NCBI RefSeq assembly: GCF_045679555.1
Contig: NC_092100.1
Location: 29,079,106-29,143,105, forward strand
DNA: 64,000 bases
From: Salvelinus alpinus
Taxonomy: Eukaryota; Chordata; Actinopteri; Salmoniformes; Salmonidae
Direction of reading: 5' to 3'
Part shown: positions 12,093 through 26,605 of the stretch, in pieces
Position numbering within the stretch: the first letter of the stretch is position 1
Layout: every line of letters begins with the position of its first letter
Program-made: the position numbers and the translations under genes
The notes under the pieces: model-generated
The model's database searches: none
What the model was told of the DNA's origin: nothing
The model's input: the letters and a program-made list of their open reading frames with translations, nothing else

Positions 12093-13619
12093 CAGTGGCG
12101 ACCCGTATTTCAGGACAGGAGGGGCAGAACTCGGAATTGTAAGTCGGGAACTCGGGCCTCTTTCTAGAGCTATGACCTGAAGATTACTGACATCATCATG
12201 ATTCAACCTTGTTTTTTTCAGAGTTCCCAGTTGTCTTGAAAGCAACATAAATGCAGAGAATGCCAGACTTTGATGACAAAGTTTGATGACAAAATTTGCC
12301 CAAGTAGTACCACCGCGCCACCTTCCTGTTCAAGTGAGCACAGCACAACAAGGTGAGTTCAAATATGTCTTGTATGCTGCTGCATAAATTATGTAATATG
12401 CCAGGGAGATATGTATACTGTAGCTAAGAAAGTAATACTAAGTGTATGTTGTGTAGTAAGCTGTTAGTAGCCCATGTGCCTCACCCTAATAATTTGGTCC
12501 CGTTTCCCGTCCTAATTTCGCCTACTGTTCTGACTTGGTGGTGCACATGTAGCCTATAACCTGCTTTAGAGAAATGTAATCATTGAATATTGTAAGAGCT
12601 TTCATTGTCTGCTTATATGCCCCCTTTATTTATCCTACGGTTCTGACTTGGCGTACAGGGAGAACACTGTAAGAACGGCCCATGTTCTGAATTCTGTCGC
12701 TGTACGTTTCAAAAGTGCTGAACAAATAGTTATATTGACTACGTCCATCCTAGCTCGCTCATTAATGTCTTAATCAAAATTACGGATTGCCTCTTATCCA
12801 CTTGTCGTTCCTTTATGCCATAGTTTGTACATCGCAATTGTCAGTAGAAACCACATTTGTTTAAAACCTCTTTAGGATCTATGGGATAGGTGTCCCTTAT
12901 ACCGGGACAGTTGTTGCTAATGTGCGGTAAGGTGACTAGAATGACGTTGTAAGTAACAGCAAACTTTCCAGGACATAGACATGTCTTATATGGACAAAAA
13001 GCTTAAATTATTGTTAATCTAACTGCACTGTCCAATTTACAGTAGCTATTACAGTGAAAAAATGCCATGCTATTGTTTGAGGAGAGTGCACAACAACAAA
13101 AAACTTGTATCACGGCAACTGGTTTGATACATTCACCTCTGAGGGTAAATAATGTACTTACATTCAGTAATCTTGCTCTGATTTGTCATCCTGAGGGTTC
13201 CAGAGATTAAATGTAGCATAGTTTTGTTTGATAAAATCCATTTTTATATTCAAATGTAGGACCTGGGTTCCTACATTTGGGTATGTTATTTTAGATGAAA
13301 ATTGAAAAAAGGGTCCGATCCTTAAGAGGATCAACCATATCAGCCATGTTTTTTTAAAGGCAGTAAATGAGGCTGAATGAACTGTTTCGCTGCCAGACAA
13401 GGCTCCACTGATAGCCAGGTGTAGCAGTGGTAAGGTGTTGGGACTGCTGTTGGGACAGCTTTATGTAGGCCCTAACAGTTTGTGGGCACCGTTTGTCACC
13501 GTTTTAGTGCAATGAATGTATTGTTTAGTGTTGTGTTGTGTAGTGGCTTTCTTGGCATGCACAACCCAATTTTAGTTTTTGTTTGCCCCACCAGGATGTA
13601 CGTGCTAAAATCGCCACTG
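12093..13619. mobile_element. Non-autonomous hAT-like transposon
   Basis: The element begins CAGTGGCGA and ends TCGCCACTG, which are perfect 9-bp terminal inverted repeats. It is flanked by a perfect 8-bp target duplication TATAAGAG (12085-12092 and 13620-13627), the hallmark of hAT elements. At 1527 bp with no transposase reading frame, it must have been moved in trans. A second terminal-repeat element lies inside it at 12867-13329. Family membership rests on the 8-bp duplication and the termini; no protein evidence is available. Confidence 0.85.
12867..13329. mobile_element. Short inverted-repeat element nested in the hAT
   Basis: It starts CCTCTTTAGGATC and ends GATCCTTAAGAGG, which are inverted copies with one mismatch, 463 bp apart. 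It has no coding capacity. The sequence resembles an abundant dispersed salmonid repeat. The flanks show no clear duplication, so the superfamily is left open. It inserted after, or was carried by, the surrounding hAT element. Confidence 0.6.
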
Positions 13620-13627
13620 TATAAGAG

Positions 13628-14540
13628 TCTGTATTGCCTTCTCTCTCTGTTACAGTAAAAACCCTATTACATCAAATGGGCAGGACTTCAGTCCAGGTAC
13701 TCACTGTACTCTGTGTAGAGGTTCTTGACAAATATATTCTTCAATCCCATGGTGAGTCATCAGTATCCATGGAGTTCCATTACAACAAAGCACAAATGGA
13801 GGATCTTCATCAGAGACCCACTACCTCTCTGAGCTCTTGTCTGAGCTAAGCAAACTTCACTTGGAGCAGATTAATAATTTACTGAGACACAATGAATCAT
13901 CCCCCCCCTCCTGTCTGCTACTGTAGCAGTTCAAACGCTCTGCACTTCTGCTGCCTGTCACAGTAAGAAAACCTGATTTAAGGACTCTACTCCACTGGCC
14001 TTCTCTCAATGTTCCTGTGGCAGTTATACAACTTCCTGTTCTGCTCTGTGAATTTTGAACAGTATGCTGCTGTGTATTCATTTCTGTCTGATGATTCTCT
14101 AAAGGCACTGTTAGCTATCATTTGTCCCTCCAATCTAATGAATTTAAGGTTGGACTTGTATGGCCATGACTCAGAGTCAGAGTCCATGGCCATTAGGGCA
14201 GTGTGGAAGATTCATGGGACTGACCAGTTACCCGGTACGAGGCAGTCCACAACCGGGAGCCCCTGGCTGGGACAGAGTTAACTGCTCCTCCCCGGTCCCT
14301 GCTAGCTACCGCTAAAATTAACCTCCCACACAGCTGGTTCCCATTAGCCTATAGTGACACTCGGAGCCTGTACTTAAGCTCTACTGCGGGGGCTCCAGTG
14401 GAGCAGGGCTCACCGCCCCACTCAGATAATACTACTGTCCCCCGCCAGCGGCCAAGTTTAAACTGGCCCCGTTCCGCTGGCACCGCCTGTGTTTTCAAAT
14501 GAGGGAGGAGGAGAACGAGGGGGTGTGGGGGAAGGATGGA
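13628..14540. other. Non-coding, no gene recognised
   Basis: Several short frames occur, none with a domain. An imperfect palindrome with TGGCCATG and CATGGCCA arms lies at about 14160-14191. If cbfb extends left, this is intron 3. Confidence 0.5.
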
Positions 14541-14559
14541 GGAACGCAATGGTTTATTC

Positions 14560-14765
14560 ACTCGCGCACGAGAGAGAAATGAGAGAGAGAGACCTAAAAA
14601 GCGAAGTGAGAGAGAGACCAGAAGAGAGAGATTGAGACCTAAAGAGAGACCAAGAGAGAGTGAAAGTGAGAAAGAGAGTGAAAGAGAGAGAGAAAAAGAG
14701 AGTGAGAGAGACAAGAAGAGAGAGAGAGAGTGTGTGTGAGAGAGGGAGAGGGTCCCAGAGAAAGG
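14560..14765. repeat. GA-rich simple-sequence tract
   Basis: Imperfect GAGA repeat, giving artefactual Arg/Glu frames on the plus strand and Ser/Leu frames on the minus strand. Confidence 0.9.
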
Positions 14766-15764
14766 AGACAGACAGAGACAGCGAGTCCCTGGGCTCACAC
14801 TGAGCTGGGGTTGGTTCTGACTCCATCAATCAAAAATGGCAAGACCCATAAAATCACTCACTTTTCATGGAAAGATTATTATAACTGTTCCCTATTCATC
14901 TGTTACTCTGGACTGGCGTTGGGTGGCGGTGAGGAAAGAGCTGTATGCTATATGCTCTTTATAGACCTCACACTTCAACTGGGAATAGGGGGATCATGCC
15001 ATAGTGAGACATGGCTGATGTATCCATAGGCTACACCTGGACAGTTCCCTCATGAAAACAGCTTGGCAAGGATGCTTTGCCAAATCATACAGCCCAGATT
15101 CCACTAGCTAAAGGACTTAGCTTCAATATTTCGCCTCTACAATTTTCTATTTTATTTCAGACTTTTTTCAATTGATTCAATTCATAGAGCAACAGACGCA
15201 GGCCTGTTGACCTGGTATATTTCAGTAAAATGTCACATTTCCTCTTCCGACCCCACGGCACACACTTTCACTTTCACTGCAGACATTCTTTGGGGTTTTC
15301 ATTCAGTCTATTAACATCTCCTAGCCAGGCAGTGTGAGATGTGTTTGTGTAAAAGGTTAACAATCAGAGTAATTAAGAGCAGAGGTTGCAGCGTACGCAA
15401 CATCTCTTCCAGCCTGACACCACTGGTCTGCAGGGAGTTAGAGAGAGGGAGAGAGGGAGGGATGGGGGGGAGCCCAGAGAAAAATCAGAAGTTCTCCAAA
15501 TAAGTTCCACCTCAGTTCCTAAAGATAAGTATTCATGTCAACGAGCAGAGCAGTAGCACCTGTCTAGGGATTTACTACCTAAATGAAGAAGCCTGATGAC
15601 TACACAGCATTGTGGAAAGGGTCGAGAAGAAATCCAAGCTAATAATTGAGCCCTGTTCTCCAATGTTGCAACATGAGAATACGACGCGTGCTGATAGTTC
15701 ACTGGATACTGAAATGTTGATGGAGGTGCAAAGGATCAGCCATGTGCTGTTGGGGGTAAGTGCG
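14766..15764. other. Non-coding, no gene recognised
   Basis: Mixed composition with no exon-like segment bounded by splice signals. Probably cbfb intron 3. Confidence 0.5.
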
Positions 15765-17356
<1,592 letters not shown>

Positions 17357-17473
17357 CTTTCCCGTCTCCCGATCAAAGTCCACATACTCTCGTGTGGGCG
17401 TCTGCCTCTGCTCCCCGTGCAAGTTGGCTGGGAAGAACTGCAGCGAGAGGTTGGTGCCCGTCGCCACAAAAGC
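17357..17473 (-). CDS. cbfb: cbfb exon 3 (residues 56-94)
   Basis: This 117-nt exon encodes 39 residues, starting AFVATGTNLSLQFFP and ending in a REYVDFDRETGK segment. That matches core-binding factor beta from Ala56 to Lys94. It is bounded on the minus strand by an acceptor ending CTCTAAAAG (17474-17475 hold the AG) and a donor GTAATC (17351-17356), both in phase 0. The region forms part of the beta-barrel fold that contacts the Runt domain of RUNX proteins. Compared with mammals it differs mildly (NLHG for SWQG, DFDRETG for DLEREAG). Exons 4-6 (from VYLK onward) are not found between here and base 1, so the gene is only half inside the window. Confidence 0.93.
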
Positions 17474-19099
17474 CTTTTAGAGGGAAATCAATACAAACAG
17501 GATCAGAACGCTGGGCCCGAGCATAAATTATGCAGCCCGTCATTTCTTTTTCACATCAGAGAGACGAGTGCCTGGAGCCAGGGCCAGGGCTCCCAGCACT
17601 CAGAAAAAAAAGGGAAAAAACACAAGAGTCATCATTTTCTCTATTTGAAGTATAGAGTTACGCACATCTGATTCTATTTTACCAACACAATGTTGGAATA
17701 CTGGGCTATAGTGAACTGACTTTAGGAAAGAGAAAGAGACTGAAGGAGAGGGAGATGGAGTGAGTGAGAGATAGGAGGAATACAGTAAGAAAGACAGGAC
17801 AAGAAAATCGATAATAGTTTAAAAGCAGACCCTGCACTGACACTAATGACAAATGGCCTATGATTAATTTTGATTTCATTTATTAAATTAGGCTTTTTAC
17901 ATTACTTGGCTTTCCAATGATTCCAGGCTCCCTGTGCGTGGTTGATGTCATGGAATTTACTGGCACATAGACAAAGATTTAAAACAACTGAGCTCCAAAT
18001 ATGGACACAATGTTTTGTATTGTTTTCATAGCATTACTTCAAACATAATATAGGAAAAACACAACACGGGCAGGATGCACACAACATATACTAACACAAA
18101 ATACAGTGTCATTACCATGTAATTACTAAGGCTATAGGAACATAGCACATGTTCATAATACAAGTAATACAACTATTGTGTATTACTATTCTGCCTTATT
18201 GAATTAACAAAGTCCTTTGCATTTATTTAATTTACTAAAATTTGAGGTACGGTGATGATCATTTCTAATGTCTTTCTCTGTCAGAATAATATCATTTTGA
18301 AATAGACACACTCGGGTGAATGGTAGGTTTGGACAGACAGTAACATAATGCTTCAAAATACTTCAATCACAGAAAATAACTAATTACAAGTAGGCCTAGT
18401 CACAATGTTATTATTGTGAATATCTTTTCGAATCTGTTTGTCTGAAAATGTAATTGAATTTGGATACACTACCTTGTCACTTTATTATTTCATGCCATAA
18501 AGACAATCCTTGATTTGAATAACTTTACCAAAAATATGAAACAATCAGACTCAACAAGAGTGTAATTTTAGGCTACTCTAAGAATAAAAGTGTTAGGCCT
18601 ACATAAAATCAATACTACATTTTACTTTATTACAGCACATACAGTAGACAACGTGAAAATATTACGACTGAAAAAAGGAGTGAGAAGAATGACCGTTTTA
18701 AGTAGCCACGGGCAGGCCCGCCAGCCCAGCTCTGTCCTGACTTCCCTCATTGTCAAATGGCCATGTCGGTTTCTCTCCTCAAAAGACTATTGAGACAGAG
18801 GCAGACCTTAATAGCCTTGTCTGTAGGACACCTGATACACAGGCTTATGACATTTCTGGACAGTGAACAGATCATATTATAGTATAATGTCATTTTAGTG
18901 AAATTAATATTAAGAGGATGTTTTTGTTTTGTTTGTTAGAGAATAAAGGAGGAAGTAATATTTTGGCTGATGTAAAATGTCTAGTTCCGGGTGTCTATTT
19001 ACGCAAAATATTGACATAAACTCAAGGTTAGTGTAATGATGTCTGATTATAGTGTTATTATCTCAAGAGTTGTATGCTGAACATAAATGGTTTACTCAC
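17474..19099 (-). other. cbfb intron 2
   Basis: An AT-rich intron of 1626 nt between a GTGAGT donor (19094-19099) and the acceptor ending in AG at 17474. No embedded exon or full-length mobile element was recognised. Confidence 0.85.
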
Positions 19100-19186
19100 T
19101 ATTTCTGAACGACCGTCCCTACAAGCGGTGTGAAACCTGGCTTGCCTCTCCTCATGCGGTCTGTCTCGGAACCCTGTGTATTTTAT
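19100..19186 (-). CDS. cbfb: cbfb exon 2 (residues 27-55)
   Basis: This 87-nt, phase-0 exon encodes 29 residues beginning IKYTGFRDRPHEERQARF and ending CRDGRSEI. It is nearly identical to vertebrate CBF-beta. The acceptor is CTATTTTCAG just above 19186 and the donor is GTGAGT below 19100. The only notable change is HT for the usual QN before ACRDGR. It joins cleanly to exon 1 (ending SRECE) and exon 3 (starting AFVATG). Confidence 0.95.
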
Positions 19187-19756
19187 CTGAAAATAGGAAG
19201 GATCAAATGCATCAATAAAGTTAATCTCAGAGAAAAAAAACACATGGCCTAATTAAAAAGAACAAACTTTACTGTGAATGTCATTGATCATGGTTCACTT
19301 TCAAGATTTTGAATTTGAGACACCTTTATTTTTATTAAGTCTTTAAATCCAGAGGCATCAAAGAAAATGCATTCATCTCCATTTAGCCATTTGAAATGAT
19401 AAATGATGGGAAATGATTGTAAACTACATTAGCCATGAGTCAGTCAACGTGAATGTCAGAGCATCGGGCTGTGATACACGACTCAGATGAGTTGACAGAC
19501 TTACAACAAACCAAAACGAAACACAATTTCATAACTGTCTCCTTCCTCTTTTTTGAAAAGTGTATTTAGACATTAAAATATGAAAAAACGTATCACATAA
19601 AATCAACAGTGCTTTCATATTGATATTTGGAAAACATCAATATCTTTCAGTAAAAGGCAAGATAGAGTTGGGTCTCTATCAGCGCAACGTGCATTTCCAC
19701 GTTATGAGCTACTTTGTTTCGCCACCAGATAAAATGTATCCAATGAATAGACTTGC
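19187..19756 (-). other. cbfb intron 1, GC-AG type
   Basis: The 570-nt intron begins GCAAGT (19756-19751) instead of GTAAGT and ends TTTTCAG. The exon phases leave no alternative GT donor that keeps the conserved protein, so this looks like a genuine GC-AG intron. The rest of its donor matches the strong consensus (GAG before, AAGT after) expected of that class. Confidence 0.8.
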
Positions 19757-19834
19757 CTCGCACTCCCGACTGAGTTTCCTGAAGAACTCTTCGTTTTCAA
19801 ACTTGCTCCTTTGATCCGGGACCACCCGAGGCAT
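19757..19834 (-). CDS. cbfb: cbfb exon 1, start of core-binding factor beta
   Basis: The coding part starts at ATG 19834-19832 and encodes 26 residues (MPRVVPDQRSKFENEEFF to SRECE), essentially the invariant N-terminus of vertebrate CBF-beta. The family protein is the non-DNA-binding partner of RUNX1/2/3. It binds the Runt domain, raises its DNA affinity and protects it from degradation, and is needed for definitive blood formation and bone. Full-length proteins have about 182-187 residues; this window holds 94 of them in three exons. Salmonids often keep two copies of such genes from their genome duplication, so this may be cbfb-a or -b, which cannot be decided here. The next gene to the right on the same strand is gnao1, about 32 kb upstream. 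Confidence 0.95.
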
Positions 19835-20300
19835 CTTGAAGCTTTGCTGATAAACTTTTGTTAATATTAATTGTTTGTGAGAAAGAAAAACCTTTGCAAT
19901 CCTGATTTTATTCTCTTCCGTCTTTTTTGATGGGGTGTGTAGCAATGTGCTAATGTGATATTTACCTTATTGAAGCAGGGTGGTGATCTCTCCCTGCTCT
20001 CAAATCGGAACTACTGAGCGGTCAGTCTCTGCCACTGCAATGGATTAGGCTCAATTTCGCAATTGGCTATAATTCCCTTTCACCCTGAAGCGTATGATCC
20101 CTGTCCACTGACAACAAACGCCCGCTCTCTCGACTTTATCAGTCGCGCTGCATGGTTCTGAGTTACTTCCTGGCTCCTCGGAGTCCGACTTATGACTGTA
20201 CACCCAAAATACTCCCCCCATTCACAATTCTCCTCACTACTGATCCCTAGTGCGCACGCGTATAACTCACCAAGACTTCAGAGAGCAAGAGCTTTCATGC
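19835..20300 (-). promoter_or_regulatory. Probable cbfb 5' UTR and promoter region
   Basis: This is the sequence directly upstream of the cbfb start codon on the minus strand. The part 19980-20260 is richer in G+C and CpG than its surroundings and has CCAAT-type motifs (ATTGG on the plus strand near 20060). No TATA box stands out. The assignment is by position, so transcription starts are unknown. Confidence 0.45.
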
Positions 20301-20672
20301 TATGTATGCGTCCATGTCTCATGTTCCTTAGCCCAGAGACAGACAAAACAAATTACATCTCTCTTTGTAAATTGTTTGGACCATAAGCTTACATCGTGAA
20401 TTACTTTTTCCATAGGCATAAGACTTCTGGAAAAATACAAATCTTCTGAACCTCTGCAATTATACAAGGCTCATTTTTTTGATGGGAGGCACATGAAAAG
20501 GCATATATGAGTGTAGCCTAATGTCTTAGAAGATGAGAATTCCTGGAAATTTGCTGCATGTAAAGCTTATGTTTTGAAAACTCAGTCCTCTCCTTATATC
20601 AATCAAGGCCAAGGGCAGCACCCTCTTGTTGACAATTGGGACTGTTGAGACACTGTGATCTAAAACCCCCCT

Positions 20673-21951
<1,279 letters not shown>

Positions 21952-21957
<6 letters not shown>

Positions 21958-23394
21958 TGGGGTCACCACCGTTCTGACAGACGGCTTCCCAGTCAGGAAC
22001 TCTCCTTCACTGCAGCCGAGGTGAGTAAAACATTTAAACGTGTTAACCCTCGCAAGGCTGCAGGCCCAGACGGCATTCCCAGCCGCGTCCTCAGAGCATG
22101 CGCAGACCAGCTGGCTGGTGTGTTTACGGACATATTCAATCAATCCTTATCCCAGTCTGCTGTTCCCACATGCTTCAAGAGGGCCACCATTGTTCCTGTT
22201 CCCAAGAAAGCTAAGGTAACTGAGCTAAACGACTACCGCCCCGTAGCACTCACTTCCGTCATCATGAAGTGCTTTGAGAGACTAGTCAAGGACCATATCA
22301 CCTCCACCCTACCGGACACCCTAGACCCACTCCAATTTGCTTACCGACCCAATAGGTCCACAGACGACGCAATCGCAACCACACTGCACACTGCCCTAAC
22401 CCATCTGGACAAGAGGAATACCCATGTGAGAATGCTGTTCATCGATTACAGCTCAGCATTTAACACCATAGTACCCTCCAAACTCGTCATCAAGCTCGAG
22501 ACCCTGGGTCTCGACCCCGACCTGTGCAACTGGGTCCTGGACTTCCTGACGGGCCGCCCCCAGGTGGTGAGGGTAGGTAACAACATCTCCACCCCGCTGA
22601 TCCTCAACACTGGGGCCCCACAAGGGTGCGTTCTGAGCCCTCTCCTGTACTCCCTGTTCACCCACGACTGCGTGGCCATGCACGCCTCCAACTCAATCAT
22701 CAAGTTTGCGGATGACACTACAGTGGTAGGCTTGATTACCAACAACGACGAGACGGCCTACAGGGAGGAGGTGAGGGCCCTCGGAGTGTGGTGTCAGGAA
22801 AATAACCTCACACTCAACGTCAACAAAACAAAGGAGATGATTGTGGACTTCAGGAAACAGCAGAGGGAGCACCCCCCTATCCACATTGACGGGTCAGTAG
22901 TGGAGAAGGTGGAAAGTTTTAAGTTCCTCGGTGTACACATCACGGACAAACTGAATTGGTCCACCCACACAGACAGCGTTGTGAAGAAGGCGCAGCAGCG
23001 CCTCTTCAACCTCAGGAGGCTGAAGAAATTCGGCTTGTCACCAAAAGCACTCACAAACTTCTACAGATGCACAATCGAGAGCATCCTGTCGGGCTGTATC
23101 ACCGCCTGGTACGGCAACTGCTCCGCCCACAACCGTAAGGCTCTCCAGAGGGTAGTGAGGTCTGCAGAACGCATCACCGGGGGCAAACTACCTGCCCTCC
23201 AGGACACCTACACCACCCGATGTCACAGGAAGGCCATAAAGATCATCAAGGACAACAACCACCCAAGCCACTGCCTGTTCACCCCGCTATCATCCAGAAG
23301 GCGAGGTCAGTACAGGTGCATCAAAGCAGGGACCGAGAGACTGAAAAACAGTTTCTATCTCAAGGCCATCAGACTGTTAAACAGCCACCACTAA
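21952..23394 (+). pseudogene. LINE reverse transcriptase, 5'-truncated
   Basis: An open frame runs from just after a stop at 21949-21951 to TAA 23392-23394, with at least 457 residues of RT. The motifs come in order. Finger/palm block: [14 protein letters not shown]. Block [18 protein letters not shown], with the first catalytic Asp. Block [17 protein letters not shown]. Block [11 protein letters not shown], with the catalytic Asp pair. Thumb: FKFLGVHIT, followed by a C-terminal HR-rich segment. The active-site residues are intact and there is no internal stop. There is no in-frame natural start (the frame opens at a GTG) and no endonuclease domain, so it cannot act alone. Clade assignment (L2/Rex1-like) is from memory of motif style. 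Confidence 0.88.
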
Positions 23395-23935
23395 CATTTA
23401 GCGGCCGCTGCCAACATACTGACTCAACTCCAGCCACTTTAAAAATGGGAATTGATGGAAATTATGTAAAAATGTACCACTAGCCACTTTAAACAATGCC
23501 ACTTAATATAATGTTTACATACCCTACATTACCCATCTCATATGTATATACTGTACTCTATATCATCTACTGCATCTTGCCATCTTTATGTAATACATGT
23601 ACCACTAGCCACTTTAAACTATGCCACTTTATGTTTACATACCCTACAGTACTCATCTCATATGTATATACCGTACTCTATACCATCTACTGCATCTTGC
23701 CATGCCGTTCTGTACCACCACTCATTCATATATCTTTATGTACATATTCTTTATCCCTTTACACTTGTGTGTGTGTATAAGGTAGTAGTTGTGGAATTGT
23801 TAGGTTAGATTACTTGTTGGTTATTACTGCATTGTCGGAACTAGAAGCACAAGCATTTCGCTACACTCGCATTAACATCTGCTAACCATGTGTATGTGAC
23901 TAATACAATTTGATTTGATTTGATTTGATTTTGAT
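21958..23935 (+). mobile_element. 5'-truncated L2/Rex-like LINE
   Basis: A non-LTR retrotransposon fragment on the plus strand. It contains a reverse transcriptase frame, a roughly 500-bp 3' UTR and a terminal run of TTTGATTTGATT at about 23908-23930. That terminal repeat is characteristic of abundant salmonid LINEs. The 5' end, including the endonuclease, is missing, as is usual after incomplete target-primed reverse transcription. The 3' UTR itself holds two copies of a stretch of about 130 bp (23494 and 23624). Confidence 0.9.
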
Positions 23936-25392
23936 TTGAACTGAGTGTCTGATCCAATCCTCCCCAACAGGATGGACACAGAGGCAGAGCTTTGGTGGAG
24001 ATGGAGAGACAGACCATACACTGGTTCTGCTATAACATATCCTACTGCAGTTGAAATGTTCTGACATGTATTAAAATGATTCACTATCATCATATTTTAT
24101 TGCTATTCAAGGCCATATTTACAGCCTGTTATCTTGTTTTGCAAAAACTATAGTTCAGGTTTGGTATTAAATATTAAATAGCGTCAAGTGAAGCAAGCGG
24201 CTGTGCTGCACAGACAGAGCTGAGCTGACTAAACACATTCCCCTTTACTGAACTAAAGAGCAGTACTGTATTTGTGTGGCTGTTAAATAATGATCATGTG
24301 AAATCTAGATATGAAATGAGGTGCTTTGAAGTATCTTGACTGCTAACACTCCAACTTGAATCTAAACTCAAAGGATCTAAACTCAGCTGTACATGTCTGA
24401 ACACATCTTCTGCAGTCACCGCGAGGTAGACAGCAGAGAATAACTAAAGGGGAAATGCTGTAAATAAAAACAGGAAGGTAAAAAGGGCAAAAAAAGAGAA
24501 AAAGATAGTGGATATTTGTCATATTCACTTTGTAGTATGAAATGCCTGAAAACCTAGAACTCCATAGATAGGCTTAAAAGTAATGTCTATCTGATAATTC
24601 TACTGGAATCATTTTACTATTTATATTTCACTTGGCCCTGACTGTTGCAGTAAGAAAGGCAGATTGAGTTGGTGTGAATAGTAATACTGGCCCAGTTTTT
24701 AGGTCATATTCTACTTGATGAAACTGTTGTTGTCATGTATGATTGTTGATGTAGGACAAGATGGTAGATAGACGTGGGAAATGAAGTTAACATCTGAATA
24801 TTGTGGCTGCCATGGGCATCACAAGTTATTAACCCGAGCATATCGAGCTACATAAGAGGCTGAGAATCACGCGGTGTCAGTGCCGGGGATAATTAATGAT
24901 GTTACCGAATCTCCTCGGCTTCCCTGCCTCTCACGCACCGCACAGAATAGTCGCGCAAACTGCAGCTAGAGCGGTGCCCTCTGAAACTGAAGGGAAGGGG
25001 TGTCTCGAGGTCAGACGGCTAGACTGGACGGGTTTGGAGTCGTGCGCAGCGGCAGTCTGTTAGTCTGACGATCTCCTCGTGAGAACAAAAAATAACATCA
25101 CACACTGATACAAAATATAGATTGGACTTCATGACTTTGAGCGGGAAATCTTTCATGCTAGGACAGGACATAGACTTTTAGAATATGTTGATAGATGTAG
25201 GCTATAATGGCTGTAAAAGAAACTTGGGAAGTTATTTGATTGGCCAATCTAAATACACTATTTGCATTCCCCATGATATCATGATCAATTACATATCAAA
25301 ATATTGACTTAGATGTTGATGTGCAATTATTATTTAATAGGGTGGATATGCTTATTTGAGAAATTATTTTACAATATTTGGAAACTTATTAA
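23936..25392. other. Intergenic, no gene recognised
   Basis: Mostly AT-rich. A G+C-richer patch at about 24890-25080 contains several CpGs and could be regulatory, but it shows no coding or splice signature I can defend. Confidence 0.45.
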
Positions 25393-25645
25393 ATAACAAA
25401 TCAAATTTATTTATATAGCCCTTCTTACATCAGATGATATATCAAAGTGCTGTACAGAAACCCAGCCTAAAACTCCAAACAGCAAGCAATGCAGGTGTAG
25501 AAGCACGGTGGCTAGGAAAAGATCCCTAGAAAGGCCAAAACCTAGGAAGAAACCTAGAGAGGAACCAGGCTATGAGGAGTGGCCAGGCCTCTTCTGGCTG
25601 TGCCGGGTGGAGATTATAACAGAACATGGCCAAGATGTTCAAATG
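25393..25645 (-). mobile_element. LINE 3'-end fragment
   Basis: Read on the minus strand, this ends in ATAAATTTGATTTG, the same kind of tail as the LINE at 23.9 kb. The body contains the strings CCTGGTTCCTCTCTAGGTTT and GGGTTTCTGTACAGCACTTT, seen very widely in ray-finned fish genomes. It is a 5'-truncated copy with no reading frame. Confidence 0.75.
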
Positions 25646-26215
25646 TAATAACAGGAATCATTAGTGATGCATACCCTATGCATACCCTATTTCACAAAAC
25701 GTAAACTTTATTATTTGTTTTGTACACTTCTGAATTTTCATTAGAATTTAAGATAAATATATTTTCATTGTAAGGAATTGTAGTAGCATTTCTGTCCACC
25801 AGAGGGAACACAACCATACCATCAGTTATTTCCACTGTGCAACTATAGACCAGTGGCCTGTGCTGCAAGAGAGAACTTCGCAACAACATTTCAAGAGGAA
25901 AGTATCGTCATTTTGGCTCATGAGCATAGCTCCAGGAAGTAGTTTGGGGGTGGGGGTGGAGGTGTGGGTTTGTCTTTTCTGATTTTTGTATTCAGATTTT
26001 TCAGAGGGTGGTGCACCCCTACTTCCCACAGCTATGCTCATCAGGTATATTGTAAGTTTAGCTCGACTGTTTATGTAAACTAATGTATATTCAAAGCAGG
26101 ATTCAATGAGGATTTCTCCCAGGAGATACAGCACAGATTGAGGGAGGGCAGGGAAGAGAGAGAGAGAGAGACAGCACAAACATTAATCTTGTTCACTGAA
26201 TTTACCTTACTGAGG
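25646..26215. other. Intergenic, no gene recognised
   Basis: Contains a direct duplication CATACCCTATG around 25670-25690. No supported coding sequence. Confidence 0.45.
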
Positions 26216-26218
26216 TAA

Positions 26219-26400
26219 GGGGTGGCAGGTAGCCTAGTGGTTAGGGCCAGTAACCGAAAGATTGCTGGATCGAATCCCCGAGCTGACAAGGTACAAATCT
26301 GCTGTTCTACCCCTGAACAAGGCAGTTAACCCACTGTTCCTAGGCCATGTAAATAAGAATTTGTTCTTAACTGTCTTGCCTAGTTAAATAAAGGTAAAAT
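26219..26400 (+). mobile_element. HpaI-type salmonid SINE
   Basis: It starts GGTGGCAGGTAGCCTAGTGG and carries a B-box-like GGATCGAATCC. It holds the diagnostic GTTAAC (26325-26330) in CAAGGCAGTTAACCC and ends with GCCTAGTTAAATAAAGGT. This is the classic tRNA-derived salmonid SINE layout of about 180-200 bp. It lacks about 10 bp in the head (the usual AGAGCGTTGGGCC region is shortened). Confidence 0.93.
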
Positions 26401-26603
26401 TCTAAAATTTTGCACACAGTCAAATATGCAGCAAGCAGCACAAACAAAGGACAATCATTGTGCTACTGAGCTTGGGATGAAGCTGACATTCAGGTAGTTT
26501 CCCTAGCAACCACAGGTTGAGGGCCCTGACCCTTGAGAGATAAACATTTCTCTTCATTCATGGATCATTCAATAACGATGACACCACCCTCCCCCAAATG
26601 AAA
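26401..26603. other. Spacer between SINE and Tc1 element
   Basis: No gene or repeat recognised. Confidence 0.5.
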
Positions 26604-26605
26604 TA

